Numbered from the stretch's first letter, positions 9,911 through 23,916 are shown. The stretch: 64,000 bases of DNA from Eriocheir sinensis (GCF_024679095.1 NC_066516.1:24144218-24208217); one strand, 5' to 3'. A program made the numbers and translations. The notes: generated by a model from the letters alone, not told the origin.

Positions 9911-11098
9911 TGCGCGGGTAGGTTATCTTGTGGGCAATGGTTATCTGTTCCAGCCTGGCGCAAGTGCAGGAGAATTATTATATATATATTTTTTTTAAGT
10001 GCTGCTGACATACATCTTGCAGCAGCGGCCATAAAAATCACCAAGTAGCCATTTCAAGTCAGCTATGGTGACGTGTGTAACTTATAATATGTAAACAAGT
10101 CACTTCTAAACAAAACTGCTCTCGAACTCCTACATAGGAAAGACAAATGTTCACAGAGGCGCGTGATGGGGTAACTCGGGCCGTCACCCCACAACGACAA
10201 CTGGCACGATTTCCTGCGGTGGTCTTCAAACATATCTCACTTCCACTTAGTTTTAATTTCTAGCATTATCTCTTTTACCCAGCATAATCAAGGCTGCGGT
10301 GTCTGCGCGTAGTGACCAGACAAAAATGAGCCTCGCAATCACACCACGACCAACACAGCCACTGGACGCCCCACCTTGTACTCAAGCAGTGTTAAACTCT
10401 TCACCAATAAAAACGAGCTTTAGATATGCCGTAAGATACATTCGTTAAGCCGTTGTAAAAAACGCAACACGACCTTAATTGCGTTATAACGGATGTGTGA
10501 TTAGATATGAAACAAAGGAACTTAAAATGCGAGTAACGTAAATGTTTGACAGAGAGTCTGGTCTGCAATAGGAAGGAAGCATCACTCACATTCATTTGAG
10601 ATACCGCCGCCACCTTACAACGGCAGCCAAGCACAGCGTTATTGCGGGGAAAACACACGAATGCCCTGCTTAACACATACACAATTTCCGTGCTTAAGAC
10701 AACAGACGCTTATCAGATTAAAGGACAAAAGCACACACGAGTCTCAGCTGCGTGGTGGAGGCTGTCAGGGAGTTGGCGAGGAAAGGTTTTACGCAGAACA
10801 GCTAAGGTCCCACGAGGAGACGCGAGGAAAATGCCGTAAAAAATATCACCGCGTTGAGTCTGTTATCAACTTAAAAGAGTATTATGCCTTGTGAACCTGC
10901 TAGATTTAATGTGTTGCGATACACGACAAAGAAATAACAGCGGCATCAAAATTCAAGTGAAAAATGATGTGGGATATTTTGTGTTTTTTTCTGCAGATTA
11001 TTGTGAAGCCAGGAAACGAATGATCGACTTAAGCGCTTACAGAGATTCAACAAAAACGTATGATAATTTTTAGTGGTGACTCAGACAGAAATAAGTTG
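9911..11098. other. Unique sequence; one acceptor-bounded open segment
   Basis: No gene can be named. At 10981-10996 a T-rich tract ends in CTGCAG. The sequence from 10997 stays open to a TAG at about 11073 (25 codons, normal composition, containing CEARKRMIDLSAYRDSTKTY). It could be a small terminal exon, but there is no partner exon or homology to support it. Confidence 0.35.
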
Positions 11099-11219
11099 CT
11101 TTTTTTTCTTCTCTCTCTCACCTTCTCTTTCTCCAATTCCTATTCCTTCTTCTCTATTTTCTTTTTCTCAATCGTTCACAATGTTTTTGTTTGTTTTTAC
11201 ATTTCCGTTCCTCGCCCTC

Positions 11220-11279
<60 letters not shown>

Positions 11280-11510
11280 CATTTTCTCCTCAATCGTTAT
11301 TTTCATTTTTTTCCCTTCCTCGCCCTCCTTTTCCGTCTCTTCCCATTTCCCTCCTCCCTTTTCTGTCCTTCTTCCTCTCCCACCCTCTCCATGACTCCCC
11401 CCACTCTTTTTCACTTCCTTTCCCTTTTCTTCTCCCTCTCCCTCTCCACCTCTCTCCCTTTTCAGCTCTCCCCTCTCACAGCATCCTCCGCCACGCTCAC
11501 CCTATTGTTG
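11099..11510. repeat. Pyrimidine-rich tract containing (CT)27
   Basis: About 400 bp nearly all C/T on the + strand, with a pure (CT)n core at 11223-11277. The serine/leucine/phenylalanine-rich frames here are artefacts. Confidence 0.85.
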
Positions 11511-11659
11511 GGGTATACAAAAGCACCTCGCTAAGCTACCTCTATACCTTCCCCATTCCAGTCACAACGCTGCACCGCCCTCCACCGCCCGCCACACCCC
11601 CGCCGCCGCTGTATCCACCCCCATACAAAACACTAAACCTTATACACCAGCGGCAGACA

Positions 11660-11759
11660 AACAAAAAAAAAAAAATAATAAATAAATAAACAAACAAAGA
11701 ACGAAAGAAAGAAAAAAAGACAAGGAAAGAGACAAAAGGAAAGAAAGAAATACACACAG

Positions 11760-11791
<32 letters not shown>

Positions 11792-11864
11792 GGACAGACA
11801 CAGACTACTAAAGGGATACATAATATTAGTAACATTTCACGCATAAAGCAGATGAAGAAAGGAG

Positions 11865-11945
<81 letters not shown>
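11660..11945. repeat. A-rich tract, (GACA)n and (GA)n arrays
   Basis: A-rich AAAT/AAAC/GAAA units lead into ACAGACAGACAG units (about 11765-11801) and then a long (GA)n from 11867 to 11945. Confidence 0.9.
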
Positions 11946-11949
<4 letters not shown>

Positions 11950-12221
11950 GGAAAAGAAAAGTAATGCCTCTAAGTTAACGTTAAATAAAGGGAAAAAACA
12001 AAACAAAAACCCAAAAGAAAACATGTAATTACGAAAAAGAAAGTTCAGGTGTAAAAAAGGTAAGTCGAGAGAAAGTAATGAAGTAATTAGGGGAGCAGGA
12101 TGATGACGATGATCCGCGCACCTGCTCAGGACTCAAGGTGGGTGCGGCTGCTGCTGTGTGTGGGGGAAGGAGGAGATAGAGATGGCAAAGGTGAGGGAGC
12201 CCAGGACGGAGGCGGAGTGAG

Positions 12222-12224
12222 AGG

Positions 12225-12265
<41 letters not shown>
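12222..12265. repeat. (GA)n microsatellite
   Basis: About 20 GA units, ending immediately before a TGACGTCA site. Confidence 0.9.
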
Positions 12266-12266
<1 letters not shown>

Positions 12267-12267
<1 letters not shown>

Positions 12268-12312
12268 GACGTCATAACTAAAGCGGGTGAGCCCATTCCA
12301 TTCTTATAAATA
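12267..12312 (+). promoter_or_regulatory. Candidate core promoter: CRE then TATA box
   Basis: A perfect palindromic cAMP-response element TGACGTCA (12267-12274) is followed 30 bp later by TATAAATA (12305-12312). Between them lies unique sequence, and upstream is a (GA)n tract of the type GAGA factors bind. A start site would be expected near 12335-12345 on +, but no convincing first exon follows before more microsatellites. The motifs are seen directly; promoter function is inference. Confidence 0.3.
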
Positions 12313-12416
12313 CCTTGCCTTCCTCTACCGACCTACCTGTCTCTATTCTTCTGCCATCGACCTAGGAGCCGCCACCCGACCCTACCGTGCTGTATACTCC
12401 TCCCCTTCTAGCTGGC

Positions 12417-12419
<3 letters not shown>

Positions 12420-12447
<28 letters not shown>
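12420..12447. repeat. (CA)n microsatellite
   Basis: About 14 CA units. Confidence 0.95.
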
Positions 12448-12629
12448 TCGACCACCCCTGACACCGCAACCTACTCCCGCCTGCAGCCTCCCGTCCCCAC
12501 CAGTCAGTCAGTCACGCCAACAGACTGGCTCCAATACGGGGACGGACGGACCGCTACAAAAACAGCGCCGTGCCCGCAATGGTCAGGATGATCAACAACA
12601 TGTAAACCACTCAAGAATAGAATCTGCAA

Positions 12630-12803
<174 letters not shown>

Positions 12804-12912
12804 GCATTATCATCATCACTCATCACATTGTTTTCATGTATTTTGCCCATGTAATTTATGTAAATTTTCAGCTCTAGGGCCGCAATCCCTTATTATTGTT
12901 GTTATTATCATG

Positions 12913-12935
12913 ATTATTATTATTATTATTAGTAT

Positions 12936-13025
<90 letters not shown>
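12913..13025. repeat. Compound (ATT)n(CT)n(TG)n array
   Basis: Three arrays abut: ATT to about 12938, CT at 12939-12987, TG at 12988-13025. Confidence 0.95.
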
Positions 13026-13027
<2 letters not shown>

Positions 13028-13088
13028 CAACACTCACTCATCCAAGCTGCAGCAGAAAGTAATTACCACCACGCACACGAACGCATAC

Positions 13089-13089
<1 letters not shown>

Positions 13090-13132
<43 letters not shown>
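13090..13132. repeat. (CA)n microsatellite
   Basis: About 21 CA units, lying 64 bp from an opposed TG array. Confidence 0.95.
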
Positions 13133-13134
<2 letters not shown>

Positions 13135-14282
13135 AACAAACCCATAGATGGCTCAAGACCCAAATACTCCAATTAGGTGTGGTTCACCTCGCGCCGCCGT
13201 GTGTTTGCAAGCCATTTACAAGCTCGCTGCGGACCACTCACACGGACCACTTACGCTGACCACTCCTGCCCCGGCCACTCCAAACACTCGGTCCGCCGCG
13301 CCGAGGGTGTGGCCGCAGCTTGCCTCGACGCGGGCATTTGCGTCATCCAGGCTTACGAGGCCGCCCCCCGCCATCCCCGCGTCCCCGTCCGATCATCCTG
13401 CCCCAACACCTCCTCCCGCCACCTCCCGATACCACCACCGTCCAGTCACTTAGTCCCCCTTCGGCTGCGACTCCCTCCTCGCGCCCGACTCTTTGTCCGG
13501 CACGGTTTGTCCAACACTTGTGAAATGTCTCTCACGCCTTCCGCAAAGAACAATATTATGGGAACGTCAAGACCAGCAGAATAACACTGTCCACTGCATG
13601 TTAAAACTACTGAGGCCATCCTGGAGGTGCAGAGGCCGGTGTCAGACAGGGCTTTGGTGACACAGGAGACCATTGGGTGCTCTTGGCTCCATGCTTCAGA
13701 TAATCGGGAAAAAAAACTCGAGAAAAGAACCATCGAGAGGACGCCATGAGCAGCACTTTATCATTTTCATCAATACTGTTCTTACGATTTGGTGTTAGAA
13801 ATCCAGCTGAGTAATGAGGAACTTTGATACGTATTGTTAGTAAGCGGCTGGGCGGGGCATTGACTAGGACATAAAGTGACCTCGGGAAAGGATTAGAATC
13901 ATTGGATGGGGGTTGGGAACGAAACTGATGGCGCTCCGTTAATGCTCCAGTTTACTATGTCATGAAGGAAAGGATCTGGAACATGAAGCAGCTCAGTGGG
14001 CGGGTGGGCGAGATGTTGCCGTGGCCCGGGGGAGGAGTGGGGCGGATTTACTTTTCATTTTATTTTATGTGATACCTATAGTGCCAGTGGGGTCTCTTGA
14101 GGGGCCTTTTCGATGATCCCAGATCGTTGGTGGCACGGGCGAATTTTATTTATAGTGGTTGCCGTGATGTATGACTAGGCTGCCGTGATATAGTATGACT
14201 TATTACCGGCGACCCTTCATCATCGGAGAGGCTACTGAGGCAGGGCGACGCCATACCCGCCCTTTACCTTGATCTCACCTTG
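13133..14282. other. Unique sequence, GC-rich then mixed
   Basis: The minus frame 13446-13733 (95 codons) has a normal-looking composition with stretches such as GLDVPIILFFAEGVRDISQ, but I recognise no family and the + strand is open over the same DNA. No splice or start signals decide the matter. The rest to 14282 has no feature. Confidence 0.35.
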
Positions 14283-14308
14283 ACACACACACACACACAC
14301 ACACACAC
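14283..14308. repeat. (CA)n microsatellite
   Basis: About 13 CA units, followed by ACC-rich sequence near 14398-14435. Confidence 0.9.
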
Positions 14309-15109
14309 CAGGTAGGGGGCTCCGACACAAAACACAGCTCATCCCAATATCTCGTCTCCCATTTTCCCTTCACGCCCACTGAACGAAGACTGAAGACCAC
14401 CACCACCACCCATCCCTACCACCACCAACCACCTACTCCCCCACCAACCAATCCTCAACCTTCCATCACCCCCCTCTCCATGCTCCTCCATCTCCCCTCC
14501 CCTTGAACCATCACCTCCTCAACCATTCCTCCTCGCCCATCGACCCTGCGAAGGGAAACAATGGCCGCTGCGCCCCTCCAGCCTCACGCTTGCACCGCCG
14601 CCGACGCCGCCCCACCAGCCCCGCGTAGAGGTAAGGAATTAAGGCCGCGTACTGGTCACCCTCTTTAATGTTGCCTCGGGTTCCCTTCCTTGTAATTAAC
14701 GGAACGAACATTTTGTACGTTTTCCTTTATTCGTATTTGCGATATATAGGTGTTCAATTTTCACTGTGGAGCTGTACGGGCATTGCTTCGTATCGTAATG
14801 GTATTTGTGTTATTTATTTCGAGCATTCCTGTACGTGTTTTTTCGTCTGCAACATTACGAGACACCACCACCACCACCACCACCACCACCAGCCTCATTG
14901 GTCCCGCCACACCCCACCACAACACCGCCCAAGCAGAGAGTTCTCAGCCTGAAGTTGTTGCTCAATTTTCTTAAAAAGTTAGTCGACTGGATTTTGTCTG
15001 AGCCTTTCTCCCCAACCGCAGTCGAGAATGTCTGAGATGCTTTTTAGGGAAGGCAGAGTAGGTTGGCCTCCTCTAATCAGCCTGTTCAGCCACCTAGCCC
15101 ATACGCGAC
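14309..15109. other. Unique sequence with one short (ACC)n
   Basis: (ACC)n occupies 14863-14891. No gene is supported. A donor-like AGAG|GTAAGG lies at about 14631. Confidence 0.5.

Positions 15110-15176
<67 letters not shown>
15110..15176. repeat. (CA)n microsatellite, 67 bp
   Basis: About 33 uninterrupted CA units. Confidence 0.97.
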
Positions 15177-15179
<3 letters not shown>

Positions 15180-15564
15180 AAAACACACGTGAGGTTGGCA
15201 GGCTCCATCAGCTTTACCGTCAGTCGACATGAACCCTGACGCAGCAAGGACAGCGATGATCCCTGCACGAGGACCTGGACGCCCCGCTGAGGAGGACAAT
15301 ACACACCCCGGACTCATAAAGCACCTCGATCTGGCGAGTCAACGTTTGCACGGCGTCTACCCGGAGAGGGGCGACGGGCGGTGCTGGGTACAAGACCGAC
15401 GTTTCCTCAATTAGGCGGAGCGGCGAGGAGTGGGGAGGACTGAGAAGGAGAGAAAGAAGGGAAGGAGGAGTAAGAAAGAAAGGACGACAAAGTGCTAAGA
15501 GGGAACGAGGAGCAGTAAAGGAAGACGTCATTTGCTGTAATCACCGGCCTCGCGTGATGCCGGG
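15177..15564. other. Unique to purine-rich sequence
   Basis: No gene seen; purine-rich from about 15410. A half-palindromic GACGTCAT site lies near 15527. Confidence 0.5.
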
Positions 15565-16215
15565 ATGGAAGGGGAGGAGGAGGGAGTATTGGGGTGAATA
15601 TGGAGGTACGGGAGATAAAAGGAGGATGTATGGAGTGAAGATGGAAGAGCAGATATAGGACAAAGCCCTCACCACACCCCTACCAAGTCACACACCAGGT
15701 AGGCCAGAGAGGCTCGTGTAATTACCTGTGCTGAGGAAAGATAAAGGGTGCTAAGAGGAGGGAGTGTGGAGCGAATTAAGAGGTGGGGGAGAGCAAAGGA
15801 GGAGGTACAGGGGTGAAGAGGAAAAAAAAAGTACAGCAAGGATAAAGGCCTCGCCACACCCCTAAATATGCCAAGCGTCAGGTGCGTCATGCAGGTTCGT
15901 CTGATTACCTGTGATGAGGGTGAGTGTTGAGAAGCGGGGATGTTGGGTGACTATAGAGTTAGGGGAGAGAAAAGAAGAATGTACGAGGTGAAGATAGAAG
16001 AACGCAACAATGACAAAGGCCTTACCACACCCGTAACGAGGACAGGCACCAGGTACATGTGATCACCTGTGTCGATGGTAAATCCAAAGACGTGGGTGAA
16101 TGGAGTGAATATAAAGGTAGGGGAGGAAAGGAGGACGTACGTGGTGAAGATGGAGGAGCGCCCCGGCCTCACCACACTCCCCAGGAAGCTCGTGTAATCA
16201 CCTGTGCCGAGAGTA
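15565..16215. repeat. Diverged ~150-180-bp tandem repeat, four copies
   Basis: The landmark GCCTCACCACACCCC (with variants) occurs at about 15666, 15848, 16019 and 16165. In every copy it is preceded by GGAGTGAAxATGGAG- and GGAGGAxGTA-like blocks. It is followed by an ACCAGGTA/CGTCAGGT block, then CGTGTAATTACCTGTG(C/A)TGAGG (15714, 15894, 16055, 16188 approximately). Periods shorten from about 181 to 146 bp. Copies are well diverged. The recurrent AATTACCTGT/ATCACCTGT carries an E-box-like core in each unit. Confidence 0.8.
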
Positions 16216-16861
<646 letters not shown>

Positions 16862-16919
16862 TGAAAGTGCAAAGAACAGGGAAAAGGAACGAAAAAGATG
16901 ACCACAGAGAGGAACTCGA

Positions 16920-16984
16920 GCTCCTCCTCCTCCTCCTCCTCCTCCTCCTCCTCCTCCTCCTCCTCCTCCTCCTCCTCCTCCTCC
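16920..16984. repeat. (CTC)n trinucleotide array
   Basis: About 21 CTC units followed by ACC-rich sequence to 17020. It lies 64 bp from the (GA)130 tract and has the opposite strand polarity of purines. Confidence 0.97.
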
Positions 16985-17161
16985 ACAACTACCACCACAA
17001 CTACCACCACCACCAACCACCAGTATCATAGCATTATTTAGGATGAAAATGTGAGAAGATATAAACGTGCAGAATAAAAATGGAAAGTGGGAAACAAACA
17101 CACGAAAAATAAGGCGGACTTAAAACTCTTTCCCGTCCAACTTTACAATTCTATTTAATTT

Positions 17162-17279
<118 letters not shown>

Positions 17280-17483
17280 GGACATGACAGACAGAGAAAA
17301 ACAAAGCAGAACACAGGAAGGATGCGGCGAGGATGAGCTTCGTCCGTGACTGAACTAAGTGAACTGCCGTGAATAATTATCAAGTATCATAATACCGGTG
17401 CCGTGTTTTCACCTCAGGCCTCGTCAAGTGCACACAACAAGGGGGAGCGAGTAATTACAATAAGTTGACCATCAGCGACGCCC

Positions 17484-17504
17484 CACACCCACCCACACAC
17501 ACAC

Positions 17505-17544
<40 letters not shown>

Positions 17545-17572
17545 GACCGCTAACTGACCCCCCCCCCCCCCA
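17484..17572. repeat. (CA)n/(CCCA)n array and C-run
   Basis: CA units interspersed with CCCACC, ending at 17543, followed by a run of about 12 C near 17560-17571. Confidence 0.92.
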
Positions 17573-18489
17573 CCACCACCATCACACTACTCAATGATGA
17601 TAGTCTTCTTCATGTCTTATTTTTCTTCAAAGACTACTTCCCTGTTATGACAACCCTCCCGGATATCTGGTAAGTTGCTCTCCGTTAAGTGTGCGTGTAT
17701 GTATGTATGTGTGTCTATGTGTGGACAATAGGAAAAATTGTGGTAGTGTTTTATTTGTACTTAGTGTTCACTCGCAACCCGTTTTTTTTTCCTGATGAAG
17801 TATGATGGTCGGCCCCAGCCCGCTAATGGTGCAGGCAAGTGTTTATAGCGGCGCCATATTGCTTGACACTCTAAAGACTTTCGCTAGAGTCGGGTGTGGC
17901 GACCGCGTTTGTACCCTAGAAGGCGGGCGCGAGGCGAGCATGTGCAGGACGAAGGACGCCACACCCGCCCCTCGCGAAGCAAAGTGAGAAAAAGCTGAAA
18001 CAAACAAGCCGAGAGTTGCAATTTTCGACGTGACATGAAATTCCTCTCTCCGAGTGTCAACGCTGGAGAGGAGAGGAAAACAGGAGGAAGCGAAGCGATC
18101 CGTCACTGACTTAACAAAAAATATCAGACAAAGGGAAAAGATAATATCATAGACTGGCTAACTCGTGCATCGGGAAAAGCAGAACAAACATTGAAATTTA
18201 CGTATGACAAGCCGAACACGACTCTCAGATAACAACAAGCAGCAGTGTTGGCCGTCATGGTAATGGGAGCCGAAAGTGAGAGTGAGAGAGCGAGAGAGTG
18301 AGTGAGAGAGGTGACAGGAGAGTTGCAAGGAAGTGGTGAACGAACGCCGTGCAAGAGATGGTGAGGCTGGTGACGGCTGACCTTTCTAGTTGGTGATGCT
18401 AAACCTGCTGACGATACGCAAAGACACATAATCCTCTTTGGTAGGGATGAGAACCTCCTCCATACAGTTACCTTACACACCTCTCATTC
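17573..18489. other. Unique sequence, no gene recognised
   Basis: Normal composition and short open frames only. A GTATGTATGTATGTGTGT stretch lies at about 17695-17715. Confidence 0.5.
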
Positions 18490-19320
18490 CCTCTCTCTTA
18501 CTCCTAATACTCCAATACCCTTGATTGTTTTTCTCTCAGCCCTCCTCGAATCTCCACTCCCCTTACTAACCTTCTCTCTCTCAGCTATCACTAAACTATT
18601 GAAAGTATCAGAAAATTACCTCCATTATCCTTCGCCTCAGACATTTTCCTCCTCCCCCCTCCAATCTCACCTCTCACTTAGCACTAAACGACTGAACATA
18701 TGAAACAAATCCTCCGGTTCTGAGTCGAGTTTTTTCCCCTTCTCTGGTTCAGCCGCGCCGTCGCCTTAAGGACGTTTCATAAAATCTGTTACTTTCCCAC
18801 TGGTGATTTAAGTCCCTAAGAGCCAGTGGGAGACGCGGCTTTCCTCTTCCCGACGCCCTACTACCTCGAACCCCATGTAACAAGCCACCTACCACCCGCC
18901 CCCGCCACCCTTACCCTCCAGTTTACCCCCGCCCTCTCTTACCGTCCTTATCCTCTAAAACTCCATCCTCCTTTTCCACTAAATTTTAATACCTCCTTCA
19001 CTTACCTCACCTATTTTCTCTCCCCGACTCCCTCCCCGACCCTTGCCCTACCTGTCCTATCTTCAAAAAAATCTATCCTCCTTTTCTCCCAAACCTTTAT
19101 CCCTCCTTCACTTACCTCAGCAATTTTCACTCCCCAATTCTCTACCTTCAACCACCCTCACTTTCCGACCTTATCCTCCCAACTGCTACTAAGTCTCCAG
19201 CCACTCTCATTCTTTGGCACTATCCTAAGCATTCTCCTTCCTCCTATCTTCCTCCTATCTTCCTCTCCCAAAATCCTTCATCACCTTGAGTCATTACCAA
19301 CACCCTCACCTCCCTAATCT
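18490..19320. repeat. Pyrimidine-rich degenerate repeat domain
   Basis: Long C/T-biased DNA with an internal ~110-bp duplication. The block TCCTCCTTTTCC...CCTCCTTCACTTACCTCA...TTTTC-CTCCCC is seen at about 18963 and 19075. A 163-codon frame across it (18826-19317) is P/L/S/T-rich and follows the repeat, so I do not call it a gene. Confidence 0.6.
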
Positions 19321-19599
19321 GATCTCCTACACTCCTTTCCCGATCTCTGACCCTGCTAAGCTTCTCTCATTCCTTCAGATTCAACACTGCACACTTAATT
19401 CTCATCCTATAGTATCCCTCTCAACGTAGCGTCCACAGTAAGAACACACAATCGTCTCACTCTTAGTCACAAAGTTAAAGCAGTTCGCGCATGACGTCAC
19501 ACGGTTCCCCTGCGCAAGACGCCTGTGTATTCTTAGACTGTGCTAGCGTTTCCTAAATACCCTCAGCTCACCCTTTTACCTTTACCATTGCCATGCTAC

Positions 19600-19850
19600 A
19601 CTCTACCCTCACTCACTCGGGTTCCATACCTTCCTCTCCGTGACTCATGCCCGAGCCCTTCCCTGCCACCCTCAGATTTCACACCCTCCTCTACATGACT
19701 CATTCCCTACACCCCCATCTCTCACCCACCACCTGAAAAGCCTTCCCTTCCCTCCCTCATCCTTCCCTCTCAGACTTCCTCCTCCATAACTTTGCTCCCA
19801 TGTTATTTCTCTCCCCACCAGCTCCCCCCTCCCCATTTCCCCCTTCAGCC
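19600..19850. repeat. Degenerate C/T-rich short repeat
   Basis: CTCTCCGTGACTCATGCCC near 19635 and CTCTACATGACTCATTCCC near 19690 share a phrase with further weaker copies after it. The local duplications are diverged. Confidence 0.5.
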
Positions 19851-19955
19851 CCAACCAGCATGACTGATCCAGAGCCGCAGCAAGCCACACAGCGTCAGCA
19901 ACCACTCCTGACGGCTATCTGACGGCCGGGAGAACTTTGGGTGCTGATGGACAGC

Positions 19956-19956
<1 letters not shown>

Positions 19957-20012
<56 letters not shown>
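19957..20012. repeat. (CA)n microsatellite
   Basis: About 28 CA units. Confidence 0.96.
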
Positions 20013-20013
<1 letters not shown>

Positions 20014-20140
20014 GTCAGACAGCCGTAGCAATCCACAACCACAACCATTGCAACCCTCAACACGACAATCACAACTAATATCAACACCATCGACACCAAC
20101 ACAACCACAAACTCTTAACTCGAAATGTAATTCTAAATGT

Positions 20141-20146
20141 ACTCTC

Positions 20147-20184
<38 letters not shown>
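20141..20184. repeat. (CT)n microsatellite
   Basis: About 20 CT units with one GT interruption. Confidence 0.93.
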
Positions 20185-20185
<1 letters not shown>

Positions 20186-21191
20186 CGCCTTGCATGACGC
20201 AAATCCACAAGAGGACGGAGTGGGACGGTGTCATGGGAAATCAGTTTCTGAATATTAAACTTATTTGGGAGTAATGGTTGTTGATGATGCTGGTTATTCA
20301 TAAATTATTCAGTATTAGTTAATAACAGCAAAACACCAATCAGTTCAAAAACATCCTCAGGATACGTTTGTTTTGACTGCATTCATTTATCACGTCACTG
20401 TAGCCTCCACAGACACCAGTGCTGCCGCCGCCTGCTAGAAACACTATCTCTTGGTGGTAGTTCTCCCTTGATACGGGGAAGGAATGATTTAACATCTGAT
20501 TTAGTGCACTTATACAGTAGCCTCAGGATATTCAGGCAGCGGCACACACCTGAAAATCTTCCAGGAGAACACAAACCAGCAGCGCGGGTTTGTGACGCCG
20601 CACCGGGGAGGGGAGGGGTTGCTAATGCTTTTTCGCTGATGTTTTCTCTTACGCCGCCGCTGCGCAAGGCTGCGAACGATCAGCGTGCGGCATAATGCAA
20701 TCTCCAGGATAAACAGCAGCTCGCCCAGCACCCTGTCTCACGGCGCGGCCCATCATACACCATAAATACAGCTGCATCAGCTCGTGCCAGAGTGCCGCCT
20801 CCCGCCGCCACACAGGCCACACGCCTTCAGACACGTTCGTCCCCAGCGCGCCGCCAGGCAAACACGTCGCCTCACGCGCGTCCGATGTCGCCCGAACAAC
20901 CTCATTACGTCCCCTCGCTCATGAAACCCCCCACCCCCTTCCGCCGCCGCCGTAGTCTCCTCCCCGCCCACTGTTTTCCAGGGTTGCCAGAAATTGACCC
21001 GCCCACATTCCCCGCCTCGTATGTTCATAAATCAACTGAAGCTTCAACTTCCCAAGCCAGGAGCAACATGCTGCCATCTGTCTTCATTCACCTCATCGCG
21101 CCCCTCCCCGCAAGACACTGACAGATGGACGCACATTCCTCCTATCCTCTAATATGCTACTCTAATAGGATTTAGTTTTGCATTAAAACTA

Positions 21192-21195
<4 letters not shown>
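20185..21195. other. Unique sequence; CpG-rich segment
   Basis: No gene is supported. About 20580-21010 is GC- and CpG-rich with little simple repeat, but both strands are open over parts of it and no family is recognisable. Confidence 0.4.
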
Positions 21196-21223
<28 letters not shown>

Positions 21224-21242
21224 AGTTGTGCGCGCGCGTGGG
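21196..21242. repeat. (TG)n array followed by alternating CG
   Basis: (GT)n to about 21223, then GAGTTG and a short GCGCGCGC run, an alternating purine-pyrimidine block. Confidence 0.9.
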
Positions 21243-21408
21243 GTGGAAAAGCTATAGCATGTTAATGAAAACATATTAGTAAACCCCGGAGACTGTTTCA
21301 TCTAACGTTATAGAATACATTAGGACAGCCAAGCAAAGCATCTAGTTCTTTTTACAACTCTGGCCCTTATTTCTATCCTGAATTCGTACCAGCTCACAAG
21401 GCTCACTG

Positions 21409-21422
21409 GCGCGCGCGCGCGT

Positions 21423-21487
<65 letters not shown>
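21409..21487. repeat. (GC)n(CA)n alternating array, Z-DNA-prone
   Basis: GCGCGCGCGCG passes into GTG and then about 32 CA units, giving roughly 78 bp of strict purine/pyrimidine alternation. Confidence 0.95.
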
Positions 21488-21488
<1 letters not shown>

Positions 21489-21628
21489 CAACACTTACCA
21501 CACGAAGAGACACCAGCACAACACACAGCCCACCTTACCTCTGAAAAGAAAGAGAAAACAAGTTGAAAACAGGTTGATGATGAAGGCTACGGTATCAGGT
21601 AACTTCAGACTACTTAAAAACTTATCGG

Positions 21629-21655
21629 GAGGCGGCGGCGGCGGCGGCGGCGGCG
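21629..21655. repeat. (GGC)n trinucleotide array
   Basis: About eight GGC units. Confidence 0.92.
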
Positions 21656-21946
21656 AGGGAGGCTCAGAGGTCATTAGTCAGTGGCGGTAATGGTGAGGCG
21701 ACGGCGGGGACCCAGACCAAGGCTGCTCGTCTACTCTTTCCACGCCGCTCTCCCGAAGTACTGGCGGCGGCGGGAGGAAGGAAACAAACGGAAAGGAGGA
21801 GGAGGAGAAGGATGTGAGCGAGGTAAAGGGGAGTGTGAAGAAGGGATGAGGGACAGAAAGAGAGAGAAAGGGGTCGAAAGAAGTGGAATAAGAGAGGGGA
21901 AGTAGGGACCAAGAGAAAGAGAAAGAGAAAAGGGAGCGAAAAAAAG

Positions 21947-22101
<155 letters not shown>

Positions 22102-22498
22102 GAAGCGAAATAAGTTGAATGAGTGACAGAAATAGATATACAGCAAAAGAGAAATAGTGAAATAGAGAAATACAAAGAAACAGAGACAGAGGAAAGGGAG
22201 CGAGAGAGAGCAGCGGAATGGGGGAGACAGACGCGTGAGGAGAGACTTAAAGAGTCCGTGAGAGGAGAGATATAAGAACACAGAACGGGAGACAAAGCAA
22301 GGAAGAAGGTGGGTAATAGGATTTGGAGAGGCGGCGGCCGGAGGGAAGGAGGAAAATGGAATGACTGGAGAGAAACGCATCACAAAGGAGAAGAGAGATA
22401 TGGAGGAAGGGAGAGGATGGGAGGGGGGAGGGAGGGGGATAAGAGAGGCAGGTAGAGGCTGGAGAGAATGTTAAGGTTGGAAGAGGAGAAGAAAAGTT

Positions 22499-23510
<1,012 letters not shown>

Positions 23511-23524
23511 AAAACCTCGCATAA

Positions 23525-23770
23525 CCCCAATATATCTTTTTTTTTTTTACTTCTACTTTTTTTCATTTTTTTTCCATCTCCTTTCTTTCTTCTTCTTTTA
23601 TTTTATTTTATTCTTTCTTCTTCATCTTCTTTTTCTTCTTGTTCTTGATCTTGTTCTTCTTCTTGCTTTTCACTATCATCTCCTCCTCCTCCTCGCTCAT
23701 CATCATCATCATCATCACCACCACCACCACCACCACCTCCTACCCCTCCTCCTCCGACTCCTCCTAACAG
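23525..23770. repeat. T-rich tract, (TTC)n, (CAT)n, (CAC)n
   Basis: Poly-T and TTCTTC units are followed by CTCCTC, then CAT units (23697-23717) passing into CAC units to about 23737. Confidence 0.88.
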
Positions 23771-23914
23771 TCCACAAGCAGGAAGGATGTGGGGGCAGCA
23801 AGTGGACGGGGTACGGGCGGCTCATGGTCCGCTGCCTCGTGTCCAAACAAAGCCTCCATGACAGTCCAGAGTCCTCGCAGGGTCCTCCAGGGTCCCAAAG
23901 GAGCCTTACCGACG

Positions 23915-23916
<2 letters not shown>

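Noticed and set aside
13446..13733. Minus-strand 95-codon frame of normal composition
   Set aside because: The plus strand is open over the same DNA, no start or splice context favours it, and no motif is recognised.
19491..19500. Second palindromic CRE (TGACGTCA), also one at about 50284
   Set aside because: No TATA box or other promoter element at a suitable distance; an isolated 8-bp match is expected by chance in 64 kb.
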